A DNA stretch of 10,240 bases. Source: Bacillota bacterium. Its GTDB lineage: Bacteria > Bacillota > Clostridia > Lachnospirales > Anaerotignaceae. Location: NCBI GenBank assembly GCA_017547125.1, contig JAFYQL010000064.1, positions 1 to 10,240 on the forward strand. The letters run 5' to 3'. The notes beneath the pieces are model-generated. The model made no database searches, was not told the DNA's origin, and saw only the letters and a list, made by a program, of their open reading frames with translations. Within the stretch, counting starts at the first letter, position 1; each line of letters begins with the position of its first letter. The position numbers were made by a program, and so were the translations under genes. This document shows positions 1 to 6,018 of the stretch, piece after piece.

Positions 1-301
1 CTGTTTCTGTTTTGCCATCTTTTGTAATTGTGATTACGTCGCCAGGTTTAAGTACGTTGTCGCCGTCTTCGATATCAAAATCAACGTGCTGACCATTACC
101 TTTAACTTGGCCGTCGATTTCTTCGCCGCCGTTAACAGAAACCTTAACGTCGCCGTTATCGAAGTCGAGCTTGTCGCCGCTGCCTGCTGTGATTGTAACG
201 CCTTTGTTTTTTGCAAATGCAGTCATTGTGCATGTGCCCATAATCATTGTCATTGCTGTGATAAATGCTAATGTTTTTCTGAGATTTATGTTCTTCTTCA
301 T
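1..301 (-). CDS. Secreted protein of unknown function, 5' part only
   Basis: The first 100 codons of a gene that continues past the left edge. The ATG at 301 follows an AGGAGGT ribosome-binding site with a 7-nt spacer. Residues 1-30 form a classical signal peptide: basic MKKNINLRK, a hydrophobic core (TLAFITAMTMIMG), and an AFA cleavage site at about residue 30. A Cys in the core (MGTC) is not in a good lipobox, so signal peptidase I processing is more likely than lipidation. The visible mature part is very hydrophilic and rich in Gly, Asp, Lys and Val, with alternating patterns such as VTITAGSGDKLDF, DVKVSVNGGEEI and DVITITKDGKTET. These suggest beta strands of an extracellular or surface domain. 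I do not recognise a family. It has its own promoter region and is separated from glmS by a terminator, so it is probably an independent unit. The secretion call is firm; the function is unknown. Confidence 0.8.
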   Translation of the reverse strand, partial: MKKNINLRKTLAFITAMTMIMGTCTMTAFAKNKGVTITAGSGDKLDFDNGDVKVSVNGGEEIDGQVKGNGQHVDFDIEDGDNVLKPGDVITITKDGKTET

Positions 302-359
302 AATGAGTACCTCCTGTTTAGTGTAATAGATAACACTTACTGAAATATCTTATGGTTGT

Positions 360-388
360 ATTATAACAGTGGCCGGTTACAAAAATGG
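360..388 (-). promoter_or_regulatory. Probable promoter of the secreted-protein gene
   Basis: A perfect -10 TATAAT lies at 360-365 on the minus strand. The -35 position at 17-bp spacing (383-388, CCATTT) matches the consensus poorly. Two direct repeats of TGTAACC (375-381 and 387-393) surround this weak -35, which fits a promoter that depends on or is controlled by a bound regulator. A-tracts at 402-437 lie upstream and may bend the DNA. The -10 is seen directly; the regulation is inferred. Confidence 0.5.
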
Positions 389-393
389 TTACA
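375..393 (-). repeat. Direct repeat TGTAACC x2, candidate regulator site
   Basis: Two identical 7-mers (TGTAACC on the minus strand; GGTTACA on the plus strand) begin 12 bp apart with an AT-rich 5-bp gap. They span the -35 region of the secreted-protein promoter. Paired half-sites on one face of the helix are typical of OmpR/PhoB-type response regulators, although those usually have an 11-bp period. The repeat is seen directly; the binding protein is unknown. Confidence 0.45.
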
Positions 394-457
394 TTTTGAA
401 GAAAAATGTGCAAAAACAAAAAAAATATTAGAAAAAACGCTGTAAATAATGTGAAAT

Positions 458-469
458 CGTCATATGACG
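458..469. repeat. 12-bp perfect palindrome CGTCATATGACG
   Basis: A perfect inverted repeat lies in the gap between glmS and the secreted-protein gene, about 93 bp upstream of the TATAAT box at 360-365. It is not followed by a T-run on either strand, so it is not a terminator. It could be a binding site for a dimeric regulator, or chance. Confidence 0.3.
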
Positions 470-500
470 GGTGGCAAAAAAGGAAAAGCTGCTTTTTTTG

Positions 501-537
501 AATAAAAAAGTAACCGCACAACTTTTGATGTGCGGTT
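501..537 (-). terminator. Rho-independent terminator of glmM-glmS
   Basis: A 9-bp perfect stem AACCGCACA/TGTGCGGTT (arms 512-520 and 529-537) with an 8-nt loop, followed on the minus strand by ACTTTTTTATT. It starts 10 bp after the glmS stop codon. The plus-strand side (TTGTGTTTTG) is also fairly T-rich, so weak bidirectional action is possible. Confidence 0.9.
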
Positions 538-547
538 TTGTGTTTTG

Positions 548-2383
548 TTATTCAACTGTAACAGATTTTGCAAGGTTTCTTGGCTGGTCGATGTCTGTGC
601 CAAGGCCGTATGCTACATAGTATGCAAAAAGCTGTGCCGGAATGTTGGCAAGTATAGGTGTAATCATTTTGTTTGCACGTGGAATATAGATTACATCGTC
701 AACTTCGCCTTTGAAACCGTCGTTGCCTTCAAGAGCAATGGCAATAACCTTTGCGCCTCTTGCCTTAACTTCTTTGATGTTGCTTAATGTCTTTTCAAAA
801 AGTTCTTCCTGTGTTGCAAGGGCAATAACAAGAGTGCTGTCTTCAATCATAGCGATAGGGCCGTGTTTAAGCTCACCGGCTGCATATGCTTCACTGTGGA
901 GATATGCAATTTCCTTAAGCTTAAGAGAGCCTTCCATAGAGATAAGGTAGTCAAGGCCTCTGCCGATGAAGAATACATTTTTGCTCTGAAGATATTTTTC
1001 TGCAAGAAGTTTTTCAATTTTATCCTTCTGAAGAATAGTTGAAATTTTTGCAGGAAGAGCATAAAGTTCTTCTTTGATTTCAGCAAATTCTTCTTTTGTC
1101 ATTTTGCCAACTTCCATAGCGATGTGGAATGCGATAAGTTCAAGCGCAACCACCTGTGCTGAGAAAGCCTTTGTTGATGCAACTGAAATTTCAGGACCTG
1201 CAAGGATATAGAATACGTCGTCTGCTTCACGGGCAATTGAACTTCCGACTGCATTAACAACTGCAAGCACACGGGCATTGTTTCTTTTTGCAATTCTGAG
1301 AGCTTCAAGTGTGTCGGCTGTTTCGCCTGACTGTGAAACAACAATAAGAAGTGTATGTTCATCAAGAATAGGATCTTTGTATCTGAATTCACTTGCTACA
1401 TCCGCAACTACAGGGATGCGGGCTACTTTTTCGATAAGGTGCTTGCCGATAAGACCTGCGTGGTATGCAGTACCGCATGCAACAACGTAAATTCTGTTGA
1501 TTTTTTCAAGATCTTCTTTTCTGAGATTGATGCCTTCAAGGTCGATAGTGTCGCTGCTTTCAGGTATTCTTCTTGAAACCACGTCCTGAACGATCTTTGG
1601 CTGTTCGTTTATTTCCTTAATCATAAAATGTTCGTATCCGCCTTTTTCAGCAGCGTCAATATCCCATTTTACGTTGAAAACTTCTCTTTCAACAGTGTTC
1701 TTTTCTCTGTCAAAGATTTTGATGTCATCTGTTTTGATAACGGCAATTTCGTTGTCATCAAGGAAGTATACGTCTCTTGTGTGGTGTAAAATTGCAGGAA
1801 TGTCTGATGCAATAAAGTTTTCACCTTCGCCGATACCAACAACAAGTGGGCAGTTCTTTCTTACGGCAATGAGTGTGTCAGGGTAGTCCTTGCAGAGAAT
1901 ACCAAGTGCATAAGCACCTTCAATTCTGTCAAGAGCCATAAACACAGAGTCAAAGAAATCGTTGCCTGCTTTGTAGTAGAAGTCGATAAGGTGAGCAACT
2001 GTTTCTGTATCTGTTTCAGAAACAAATCTGTAACCCTTTGCTGAAAGTTCTTCTTTGATGCTAAGGTAGTTTTCGATAATGCCGTTGTGAACAACAGCAA
2101 TTGTCATATCTTCTGATGTGTGAGGATGTGAGTTAACGTCACTTGGAGCACCATGAGTTGCCCATCTGGTGTGACCGATACCAACACAACCTTCAACCGG
2201 GTTTTCGCTGAGCTTTGCTGCAAGGTTTTTGAGCTTGCCTTCAGCCTTAAGCATATTTATTTTGTGTCCGTCGTGCACAGCAATGCCTGCAGAGTCATAT
2301 CCTCTGTATTCAAGTTTGCTTAAGCCTTCCATAAGTATAGGTGGCGCCTGCTGACGGCCGATATATCCAACTATGCCGCACAT
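548..2383 (-). CDS. glmS: Glutamine--fructose-6-phosphate aminotransferase (isomerising)
   Basis: Makes glucosamine-6-phosphate and glutamate from fructose-6-phosphate and glutamine, the committed step to UDP-GlcNAc for peptidoglycan; cytosolic. The 611 aa match the usual length of about 600-610. The protein begins MCGIVGYIG, so Cys2 becomes the N-terminal nucleophile after Met removal. The class-II glutaminase domain follows with GHTRWATHG (70-78) and HNG (99-101). Two SIS sugar-isomerase domains carry CGTAYHAG (303-310), SQSGETADT (350-358), the lysine-rich SLKLKEIAYLHSEA (486-499) and ELKHGP (504-509). The C-terminus DQPRNLAKSVTVE is the canonical GlmS tail. The start is fixed by the required Cys2 and by AAAGGAGG 9 nt upstream. 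It is the second gene of an operon, 17 bp after the glmM stop, with a terminator downstream. That short gap excludes the self-cleaving glmS ribozyme found ahead of many Firmicute glmS genes. Confidence 0.98.
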   Translation of the reverse strand: MCGIVGYIGRQQAPPILMEGLSKLEYRGYDSAGIAVHDGHKINMLKAEGKLKNLAAKLSENPVEGCVGIGHTRWATHGAPSDVNSHPHTSEDMTIAVVHNGIIENYLSIKEELSAKGYRFVSETDTETVAHLIDFYYKAGNDFFDSVFMALDRIEGAYALGILCKDYPDTLIAVRKNCPLVVGIGEGENFIASDIPAILHHTRDVYFLDDNEIAVIKTDDIKIFDREKNTVEREVFNVKWDIDAAEKGGYEHFMIKEINEQPKIVQDVVSRRIPESSDTIDLEGINLRKEDLEKINRIYVVACGTAYHAGLIGKHLIEKVARIPVVADVASEFRYKDPILDEHTLLIVVSQSGETADTLEALRIAKRNNARVLAVVNAVGSSIAREADDVFYILAGPEISVASTKAFSAQVVALELIAFHIAMEVGKMTKEEFAEIKEELYALPAKISTILQKDKIEKLLAEKYLQSKNVFFIGRGLDYLISMEGSLKLKEIAYLHSEAYAAGELKHGPIAMIEDSTLVIALATQEELFEKTLSNIKEVKARGAKVIAIALEGNDGFKGEVDDVIYIPRANKMITPILANIPAQLFAYYVAYGLGTDIDQPRNLAKSVTVE

Positions 2384-2400
2384 ATATGATAACCTCCTTT

Positions 2401-3750
2401 TTACTGAAGTTTTTCTTCGATAAGGTGAGCCAGTTTTTCGGCTTCCTGTTTCATAATATTTATGTCTTTGCCTTCAATCATAACTCTTACAAGTGGTTCT
2501 GTACCGCTTGTTCTGATAAGTACACGGCCTTCGCCGGCAAATTTTGCTGTAAGTACGTCAATTGCTTCTCTGATTTCGGCAACTTCCATATAGTCGTTTT
2601 TCTTTGCGTTGTTAACGCGTGCGTTAACAAGTACCTGCGGAAGACGTTCCATAACAGATGCAAGCTCGGAAGCCTTTTTGCCGCTCTTTTTAAGTACTGA
2701 AAGCACCTGAATAGCAGTGAGGATACCATCGCCTGTTGTGTTGTGGTCAAGGAAGATGATATGACCGCTCTGTTCGCCGCCAAGGTTATAGTCCTTTTCG
2801 ATCATTCTTTCAAGCACGTATCTGTCGCCTACACCTGTCTGTTCAAGGTTAAGGTTTTCTTTCTGAGCAAGTATGTTAAGACCAAGGTTTGTCATAACAG
2901 TGCCTACGATAGTGTTGTTTTTAAGTGTGCCTTTTTCTCTCATATCAAGGCCGCAGATGGCAAGTATCTTGTCGCCGTCAATAAGCTCACCGTTTTCGTC
3001 AACTGCAAGGCATCTGTCAGCATCGCCGTCAAAAGCAAAGCCGATGTCTGCACCGTTTTCAATAACAAACTTTTTAAGGTCTTCCATGTGTGTTGAGCCA
3101 CATTTTTCGTTGATGTTTGTTCCGTCAGGCTCGTTGTGAATGATACACATTGAAGCGCCGAGGTTAAGTATTGCGATAGGGCCAGCCTTGTATGATGCAC
3201 CATTTGCACAGTCAAGGGCAACCTTGATACCGTCAAATTTTACATCTGTTGATTTTGTAAGAAATTCGATGTAGTCTTCGATAGCATCTTCTGAAATTGA
3301 TTTTGTACCGACACCGCTGCCAGTAGGGCTAGGAAGCACTGAAGGGTTGTTTAAAAGTATATCTTCAATTTCGTTTTCAAGTTCGTCTCTTAATTTGTAG
3401 CCGTCTTTGTTGAAGAATTTGATGCCGTTATATTCAACAGGGTTGTGGCTTGCTGAAATCATAACACCTGCATCAAAGCCGTATTTTCTTACAAGGTATG
3501 CGATGGCAGGAGTTGGAACGATGCCTGCAAGAACGGCGTGAGCACCAACTGAGCACATACCTGCAACAAGAGCACTTTCAAGCATATCGCCTGAAATACG
3601 TGTATCCATACCCACAAGAATTTTTGGAGCGTGGGCTGTTTCTTTAGTTAATACAAAGGCGCCTGCACGGCCAAGATTATATGCAAGTTCGCAAGTAAGC
3701 TCTGTATTGGCAATGCCTCTTACGCCGTCAGTACCGAATAATTTTCCCAT
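2401..3750 (-). CDS. glmM: Phosphoglucosamine mutase
   Basis: Interconverts glucosamine-6-phosphate and glucosamine-1-phosphate, the step directly after GlmS on the way to UDP-GlcNAc; cytosolic. The 449 aa are the normal length. It starts [15 protein letters not shown], the GlmM signature. The phosphoserine loop ISASHNP has catalytic Ser101. The Mg-binding loop DGDADR is at 241-246, the sugar-binding GEQSGH at 325-330, and the phosphate-binding RTSGTEP at 413-419. All expected active-site blocks are present, so the enzyme should be functional. The ATG at 3750 is preceded by GGAGG with a 10-nt spacer. The gene is first in a two-gene operon with glmS, pairing consecutive enzymes of one pathway. 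It lies downstream of the HPr gene but is separated from it by a strong terminator and has its own extended -10 promoter. Confidence 0.98.
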   Translation of the reverse strand: MGKLFGTDGVRGIANTELTCELAYNLGRAGAFVLTKETAHAPKILVGMDTRISGDMLESALVAGMCSVGAHAVLAGIVPTPAIAYLVRKYGFDAGVMISASHNPVEYNGIKFFNKDGYKLRDELENEIEDILLNNPSVLPSPTGSGVGTKSISEDAIEDYIEFLTKSTDVKFDGIKVALDCANGASYKAGPIAILNLGASMCIIHNEPDGTNINEKCGSTHMEDLKKFVIENGADIGFAFDGDADRCLAVDENGELIDGDKILAICGLDMREKGTLKNNTIVGTVMTNLGLNILAQKENLNLEQTGVGDRYVLERMIEKDYNLGGEQSGHIIFLDHNTTGDGILTAIQVLSVLKKSGKKASELASVMERLPQVLVNARVNNAKKNDYMEVAEIREAIDVLTAKFAGEGRVLIRTSGTEPLVRVMIEGKDINIMKQEAEKLAHLIEEKLQ

Positions 3751-3816
3751 GAGAAAAAGTCCTCCTCATATTTTTATATCTATAATAATTTACAATAAAC
3801 CCATTTTAACTTATAT

Positions 3817-3845
3817 ATTATAGCATCTTGCAGGGCTCTAAACAA
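3817..3845 (-). promoter_or_regulatory. Promoter of glmM-glmS
   Basis: On the minus strand an extended -10 (TGC-TATAAT, hexamer 3817-3822) sits 17 bp from a partial -35 TTGTTT (3840-3845). This predicts a leader of about 60 nt ahead of the glmM start. That is too short for a glmS ribozyme or a typical riboswitch. Confidence 0.65.
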
Positions 3846-3853
3846 TAATAAAT

Positions 3854-3865
3854 ACGAAATTTCGT
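3854..3865. repeat. 12-bp perfect palindrome upstream of the glmM promoter
   Basis: ACGAAATTTCGT lies 8 bp upstream of the -35 hexamer at 3840-3845. It has no T-run and makes no terminator. Its position is suitable for a regulator of glmM-glmS. The palindrome is seen directly; the role is inferred, and AT-rich sequence makes chance a real alternative. Confidence 0.35.
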
Positions 3866-3924
3866 TAATTTTAAGACGTTACTTTCCTATATATTGTATG
3901 AAAATATGTATTGAGGTGTTGTGT

Positions 3925-3969
3925 AAAAAAATAAAATAAAAAAAGAGCCTTGAAAAAACAAGACTCTTT
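3925..3969 (-). terminator. Rho-independent terminator of the HPr gene
   Basis: An 11-bp stem AAAGAGTCTTG/CAAGGCTCTTT (arms 3959-3969 and 3942-3952; one G-U pair), a 6-nt T loop, then a long T-rich run on the minus strand. It starts 5 bp after the HPr stop and should insulate glmM from HPr transcription. Confidence 0.9.
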
Positions 3970-3974
3970 TGTGT

Positions 3975-4235
3975 TTAGTCGTTCATATTTTCAATATAAT
4001 TTAAGATGTCAGCAAGAACTTCTTCTTCTTTGCCGCCTTCAACTCTTACCAATACTTCGTCGCCTTTTTTAAGACCAAGCATAATGATGTTGAGAATGCT
4101 TTTTGCATTAGCCTGCTTGTTGTCTACAATAAGGCTGATGTTTGAATCATATTTGTATGCATAAGCCACAAACTGCGCTGCTGCTCTTGAGTGCATACCC
4201 ATTTCGTTAGGAATAATAACCATTTTTTCAGCCAC
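3975..4235 (-). CDS. ptsH: HPr-family phosphocarrier protein
   Basis: Small cytosolic phosphocarrier of the sugar phosphotransferase system. It takes phosphate from enzyme I on a histidine and passes it to sugar-specific EIIA domains; in Firmicutes it is also phosphorylated on a serine by HPr kinase for carbon catabolite control. The 86 aa are typical. His15 and Arg17 are in GMHSRAAAQF and the regulatory Ser46 is in NAKSILNIIM, both at their standard numbers. Conserved LGLKKGDEV follows at 53-61. The usual HARPA is HSRAA here, so the proline after Arg17 is replaced by Ala18. The start codon is GTG: AGGAGG (4244-4249) is 8 nt upstream, whereas the in-frame ATG four codons later would be 20 nt away and would shift His15 to 11. 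It has its own terminator and no PTS neighbour is visible. It could be the general HPr or a diverged paralogue; the intact His argues against a Crh-type protein. Confidence 0.9.
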   Translation of the reverse strand: MAEKMVIIPNEMGMHSRAAAQFVAYAYKYDSNISLIVDNKQANAKSILNIIMLGLKKGDEVLVRVEGGKEEEVLADILNYIENMND

Positions 4236-4296
4236 GTTTATTTCCTCCTGAATTATATTTGTATAATAATGATGATAATTTCTTGTTTATGCTAAA

Positions 4297-4325
4297 ATGG
4301 TATCATAATCGAAAAAAATTTTCAA
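4297..4325 (-). promoter_or_regulatory. Possible promoter of the HPr gene
   Basis: TTGAAA (4320-4325) and TACCAT (4297-4302) on the minus strand are 17 bp apart and would give a leader of about 55 nt. The -10 is only a 4/6 match. The stretch 4250-4390 is very A/T-rich and offers other weak -10s, including a TATAAT at 4252-4257 that is too close to the ribosome-binding site to be useful. Confidence 0.35.
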
Positions 4326-4375
4326 TGAAGAAATAAAACAATAAAATATTAAAACGACAAAAATTTTAATGAATT

Positions 4376-4417
4376 TTTCACAAAAACAAAGAGCACATAC
4401 TTTTCGGTATGTGCTCT
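4376..4417 (-). terminator. Rho-independent terminator of the lipoprotein gene
   Basis: An 11-bp perfect stem AGAGCACATAC/GTATGTGCTCT (arms 4407-4417 and 4390-4400) with a 6-nt loop CGAAAA, then TTGTTTTTG on the minus strand. It begins 6 bp after the stop codon. Confidence 0.92.
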
Positions 4418-4423
4418 TATACA

Positions 4424-5479
4424 TTAGTAGAGGTATTCGTCTATTACTTCAATATAGAAGTCTGCGCCTTTTGCACCTTTGATCTGGTCGCTTACAATCT
4501 TACCTTCACTGTTAACAAGTATTGTTGTTGGTACGCCTTCAAGGTTTGTTGTAACCCAGTTTGCAAGAAGTTCGTCAAGCATAATGCTTGTAAATTTTCC
4601 GCCGGCTTCTTTTTTTAGGTCAAGGGCAAGCTTTTCAGCTTCTGCTGCAGGAGTGTCGATAACTGCATTTATAACCTGAACATTACCCTGCTTTTTGTAG
4701 TGGTCATAAACCGCCTGAAGGTCTGCCTGTTCGTTGCAGTTTTCAAGGGCATATGTTCCCCAGAAGTTGATGAGTGTAACATCGTAGTCGCCGAAGCACT
4801 GGCTTGTTATTTTTTTGCCTTCAAGTGTTTGTGTGCTGAATGTGATGTGTTCGTTAAGACCAAGGCTTTCTGCAAGTGTTTTAACGTCATCCGGGTCAAA
4901 TTCTCTTGTCATAAAGCTTTCTTCAAGTTCGGCCATATTTTCTTCTGAAGCAAGAATGCTGTAGATTTCTTCGTCTTTGGCAGTAAGGTTTGTTTTGTCT
5001 GTTGCGTCGCTGAAAAGATAGTAGCTGTAGTCGCCTCTTACAGAAACTTCAGTGCCGTTTTCGTATTCATTTTTAAGATATCTGAGTTTGTATGAATCGA
5101 AAAGCTTACTTTCAGCAACTGCGATTTCGCAGATAGGCACAAGATAATCATCAAGCACAATGCTTGTGTTGTCAGCATCAGCCTTTGAGAAAACTTCCTG
5201 ACCTTCAAGTGTTATATAGTTGTAGATAATTCTTGCAACTGTGTATTCGCTCTGAATTGTTTCTGGATAAATGCTTGAAACCTGGTAGTCAACCCACTGA
5301 GCAGGTGTGACATATAAAAGGCCAAGTTCCTGAATATGCACTGAGCGGCTTTCTTCGTTTTCTGCTGACAATTCCTGCTTAACTTCATTTTCTGCAGGTG
5401 CAGTTTCTTTTTTATCTGAACATGCAGTGAGAGATGAAAGTGCAAGAACTGTAATAAGTAAATATATTATTTTTTTCAT
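4424..5479 (-). CDS. Lipoprotein with degenerate thioredoxin-like (TlpA/ResA-type) domain
   Basis: Predicted lipoprotein on the outer face of the cytoplasmic membrane, 351 aa. A basic-hydrophobic signal runs MKKIIYLLITVLALSS and then lipobox LTAC, making Cys20 the lipidated residue. A Lys/Glu-rich linker follows, then a middle region (about 45-205) I do not recognise. Residues about 212-351 look like a TlpA/ResA-type thioredoxin fold: LINFWGTY (237-243) at the active-site strand, and GVPTTILVNSEGKIV with the cis-Pro at 317. The usual FWATWCxxC is replaced by FWGTYALENC: the first Cys is Ala244 and the only local Cys is Cys248, one residue late. Other cysteines are Cys117 and Cys228. A normal dithiol reductase role is therefore unlikely; it may be a binding protein, or use a Cys228-Cys248 pair. 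The ATG at 5479 has GGAGG 7 nt upstream. It is single-gene, with its own promoter and terminator. Confidence 0.85.
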   Translation of the reverse strand: MKKIIYLLITVLALSSLTACSDKKETAPAENEVKQELSAENEESRSVHIQELGLLYVTPAQWVDYQVSSIYPETIQSEYTVARIIYNYITLEGQEVFSKADADNTSIVLDDYLVPICEIAVAESKLFDSYKLRYLKNEYENGTEVSVRGDYSYYLFSDATDKTNLTAKDEEIYSILASEENMAELEESFMTREFDPDDVKTLAESLGLNEHITFSTQTLEGKKITSQCFGDYDVTLINFWGTYALENCNEQADLQAVYDHYKKQGNVQVINAVIDTPAAEAEKLALDLKKEAGGKFTSIMLDELLANWVTTNLEGVPTTILVNSEGKIVSDQIKGAKGADFYIEVIDEYLY

Positions 5480-5511
5480 TTTCTAACCTCCGGATATTAT
5501 TGAACTAAAAT

Positions 5512-5540
5512 ATTATATATCATTCCGTCTTTTAATGCAA
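5512..5540 (-). promoter_or_regulatory. Promoter of the thioredoxin-like lipoprotein gene
   Basis: On the minus strand TATAAT (5512-5517) and TTGCAT (5535-5540) are spaced by exactly 17 bp, about 32 bp ahead of the ATG. The -10 is perfect; the -35 keeps TTG. Confidence 0.6.
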
Positions 5541-5601
5541 ATAAACTGCGATAAAGAATGCAATTAACTTGATTTTAATATAATTTTAGGGGGTGATATA
5601 T

Positions 5602-5901
5602 GTGGCAGAAAAAAGATATTCAAAATACAGACGAAAACCACCTAAAAAACAGAGAAACACAGATGACAAAACAGAAAAAACTGTTGCAAGGGTTTATGCC
5701 TGTATAATACTTTGCCTTATGGCATTTACACTTTCAAAGGTGCAAAGCGACTACGGTGCGGTTTTGAGGCAGAAAATAAAGGTTGCTATTAACAGTGATA
5801 TAAGTATCGAAAAGGCAGAAGAGCTGCTGCAGGTGTGGAGCAGAAAAATTGATTTTATTGACGAAGATATAAAAATTTTTGACAAAGAAAGTGAAATATA
5901 A
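5602..5901 (+). CDS. Small single-pass membrane protein, unknown function
   Basis: A 99-residue protein with a highly basic N-terminus (about 30 residues, many Lys/Arg), one hydrophobic segment (about 31-45, VYACIILCLMAFTLS), and a mixed-charge tail rich in Ile, Glu, Asp and Lys (about 46-99). This predicts an N-in, C-out (type II) membrane protein. I chose GTG at 5602: the ribosome-binding site AGGGGGTGAT (5588-5597, one mismatch to the ideal) puts it 8 nt from the core, while the upstream in-frame GTG at 5593 lies inside that site. It is divergent from the lipoprotein gene and 117 bp ahead of the radical SAM gene. From memory of Clostridia, the tail pattern (LRQKIKVAINSDISIEKA) recalls the stalk before the peptidase domain in SpoIVFA-like M23 proteins, but no peptidase domain follows. 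That similarity is a weak inference. No function is assigned. Confidence 0.65.
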   Translation: MAEKRYSKYRRKPPKKQRNTDDKTEKTVARVYACIILCLMAFTLSKVQSDYGAVLRQKIKVAINSDISIEKAEELLQVWSRKIDFIDEDIKIFDKESEI

Positions 5902-5964
5902 GTGTGGAATAAATTTTTAGTGCAATAACACTTGTTTTAATGTATTATATAAAATGTAGTGGTG

Positions 5965-5979
5965 TGCGTTTTTAACGCA
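5965..5979 (+). other. Short hairpin in the leader of the radical SAM gene
   Basis: TGCGTT-TTT-AACGCA forms a 6-bp stem with a 3-nt loop; outer G-U pairs and one G-C pair could extend it to 5962-5982. It lies 40 bp ahead of the radical SAM start and lacks a T-run, so it is not a standard terminator. The surrounding gap 5902-6018 holds no gene; the TATTATATAAAAT at 5943-5955 could serve as a -10 but has no good -35. Confidence 0.35.
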
Positions 5980-6018
5980 TGCAAGAGGTACAGAATTTAG
6001 AATACGGAGGATAAAAAT

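Noticed and set aside
483..497. AAAAGC-T-GCTTTT inverted repeat near the glmS terminator
   Set aside because: The single-base centre cannot form a hairpin loop, and the real terminator at 501-537 is complete without it.
711..950. Open frames on the strand opposite glmS, glmM, the lipoprotein, radical SAM and RNase E/G genes
   Set aside because: They lie wholly inside strongly supported genes, lack ribosome-binding sites, and have compositions typical of antisense shadow frames.
5579..5584. TATAAT upstream of the small membrane-protein gene as its -10
   Set aside because: There is no acceptable -35 at 16-18 bp, and transcription would start inside the ribosome-binding site. The real promoter of this gene remains unclear.
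5900..5933. AAGTGT...ACACTT inverted repeat after the small membrane-protein gene as a terminator
   Set aside because: The 6-bp A/T-rich stem has a 22-nt loop and only a weak T-run, too poor to call.
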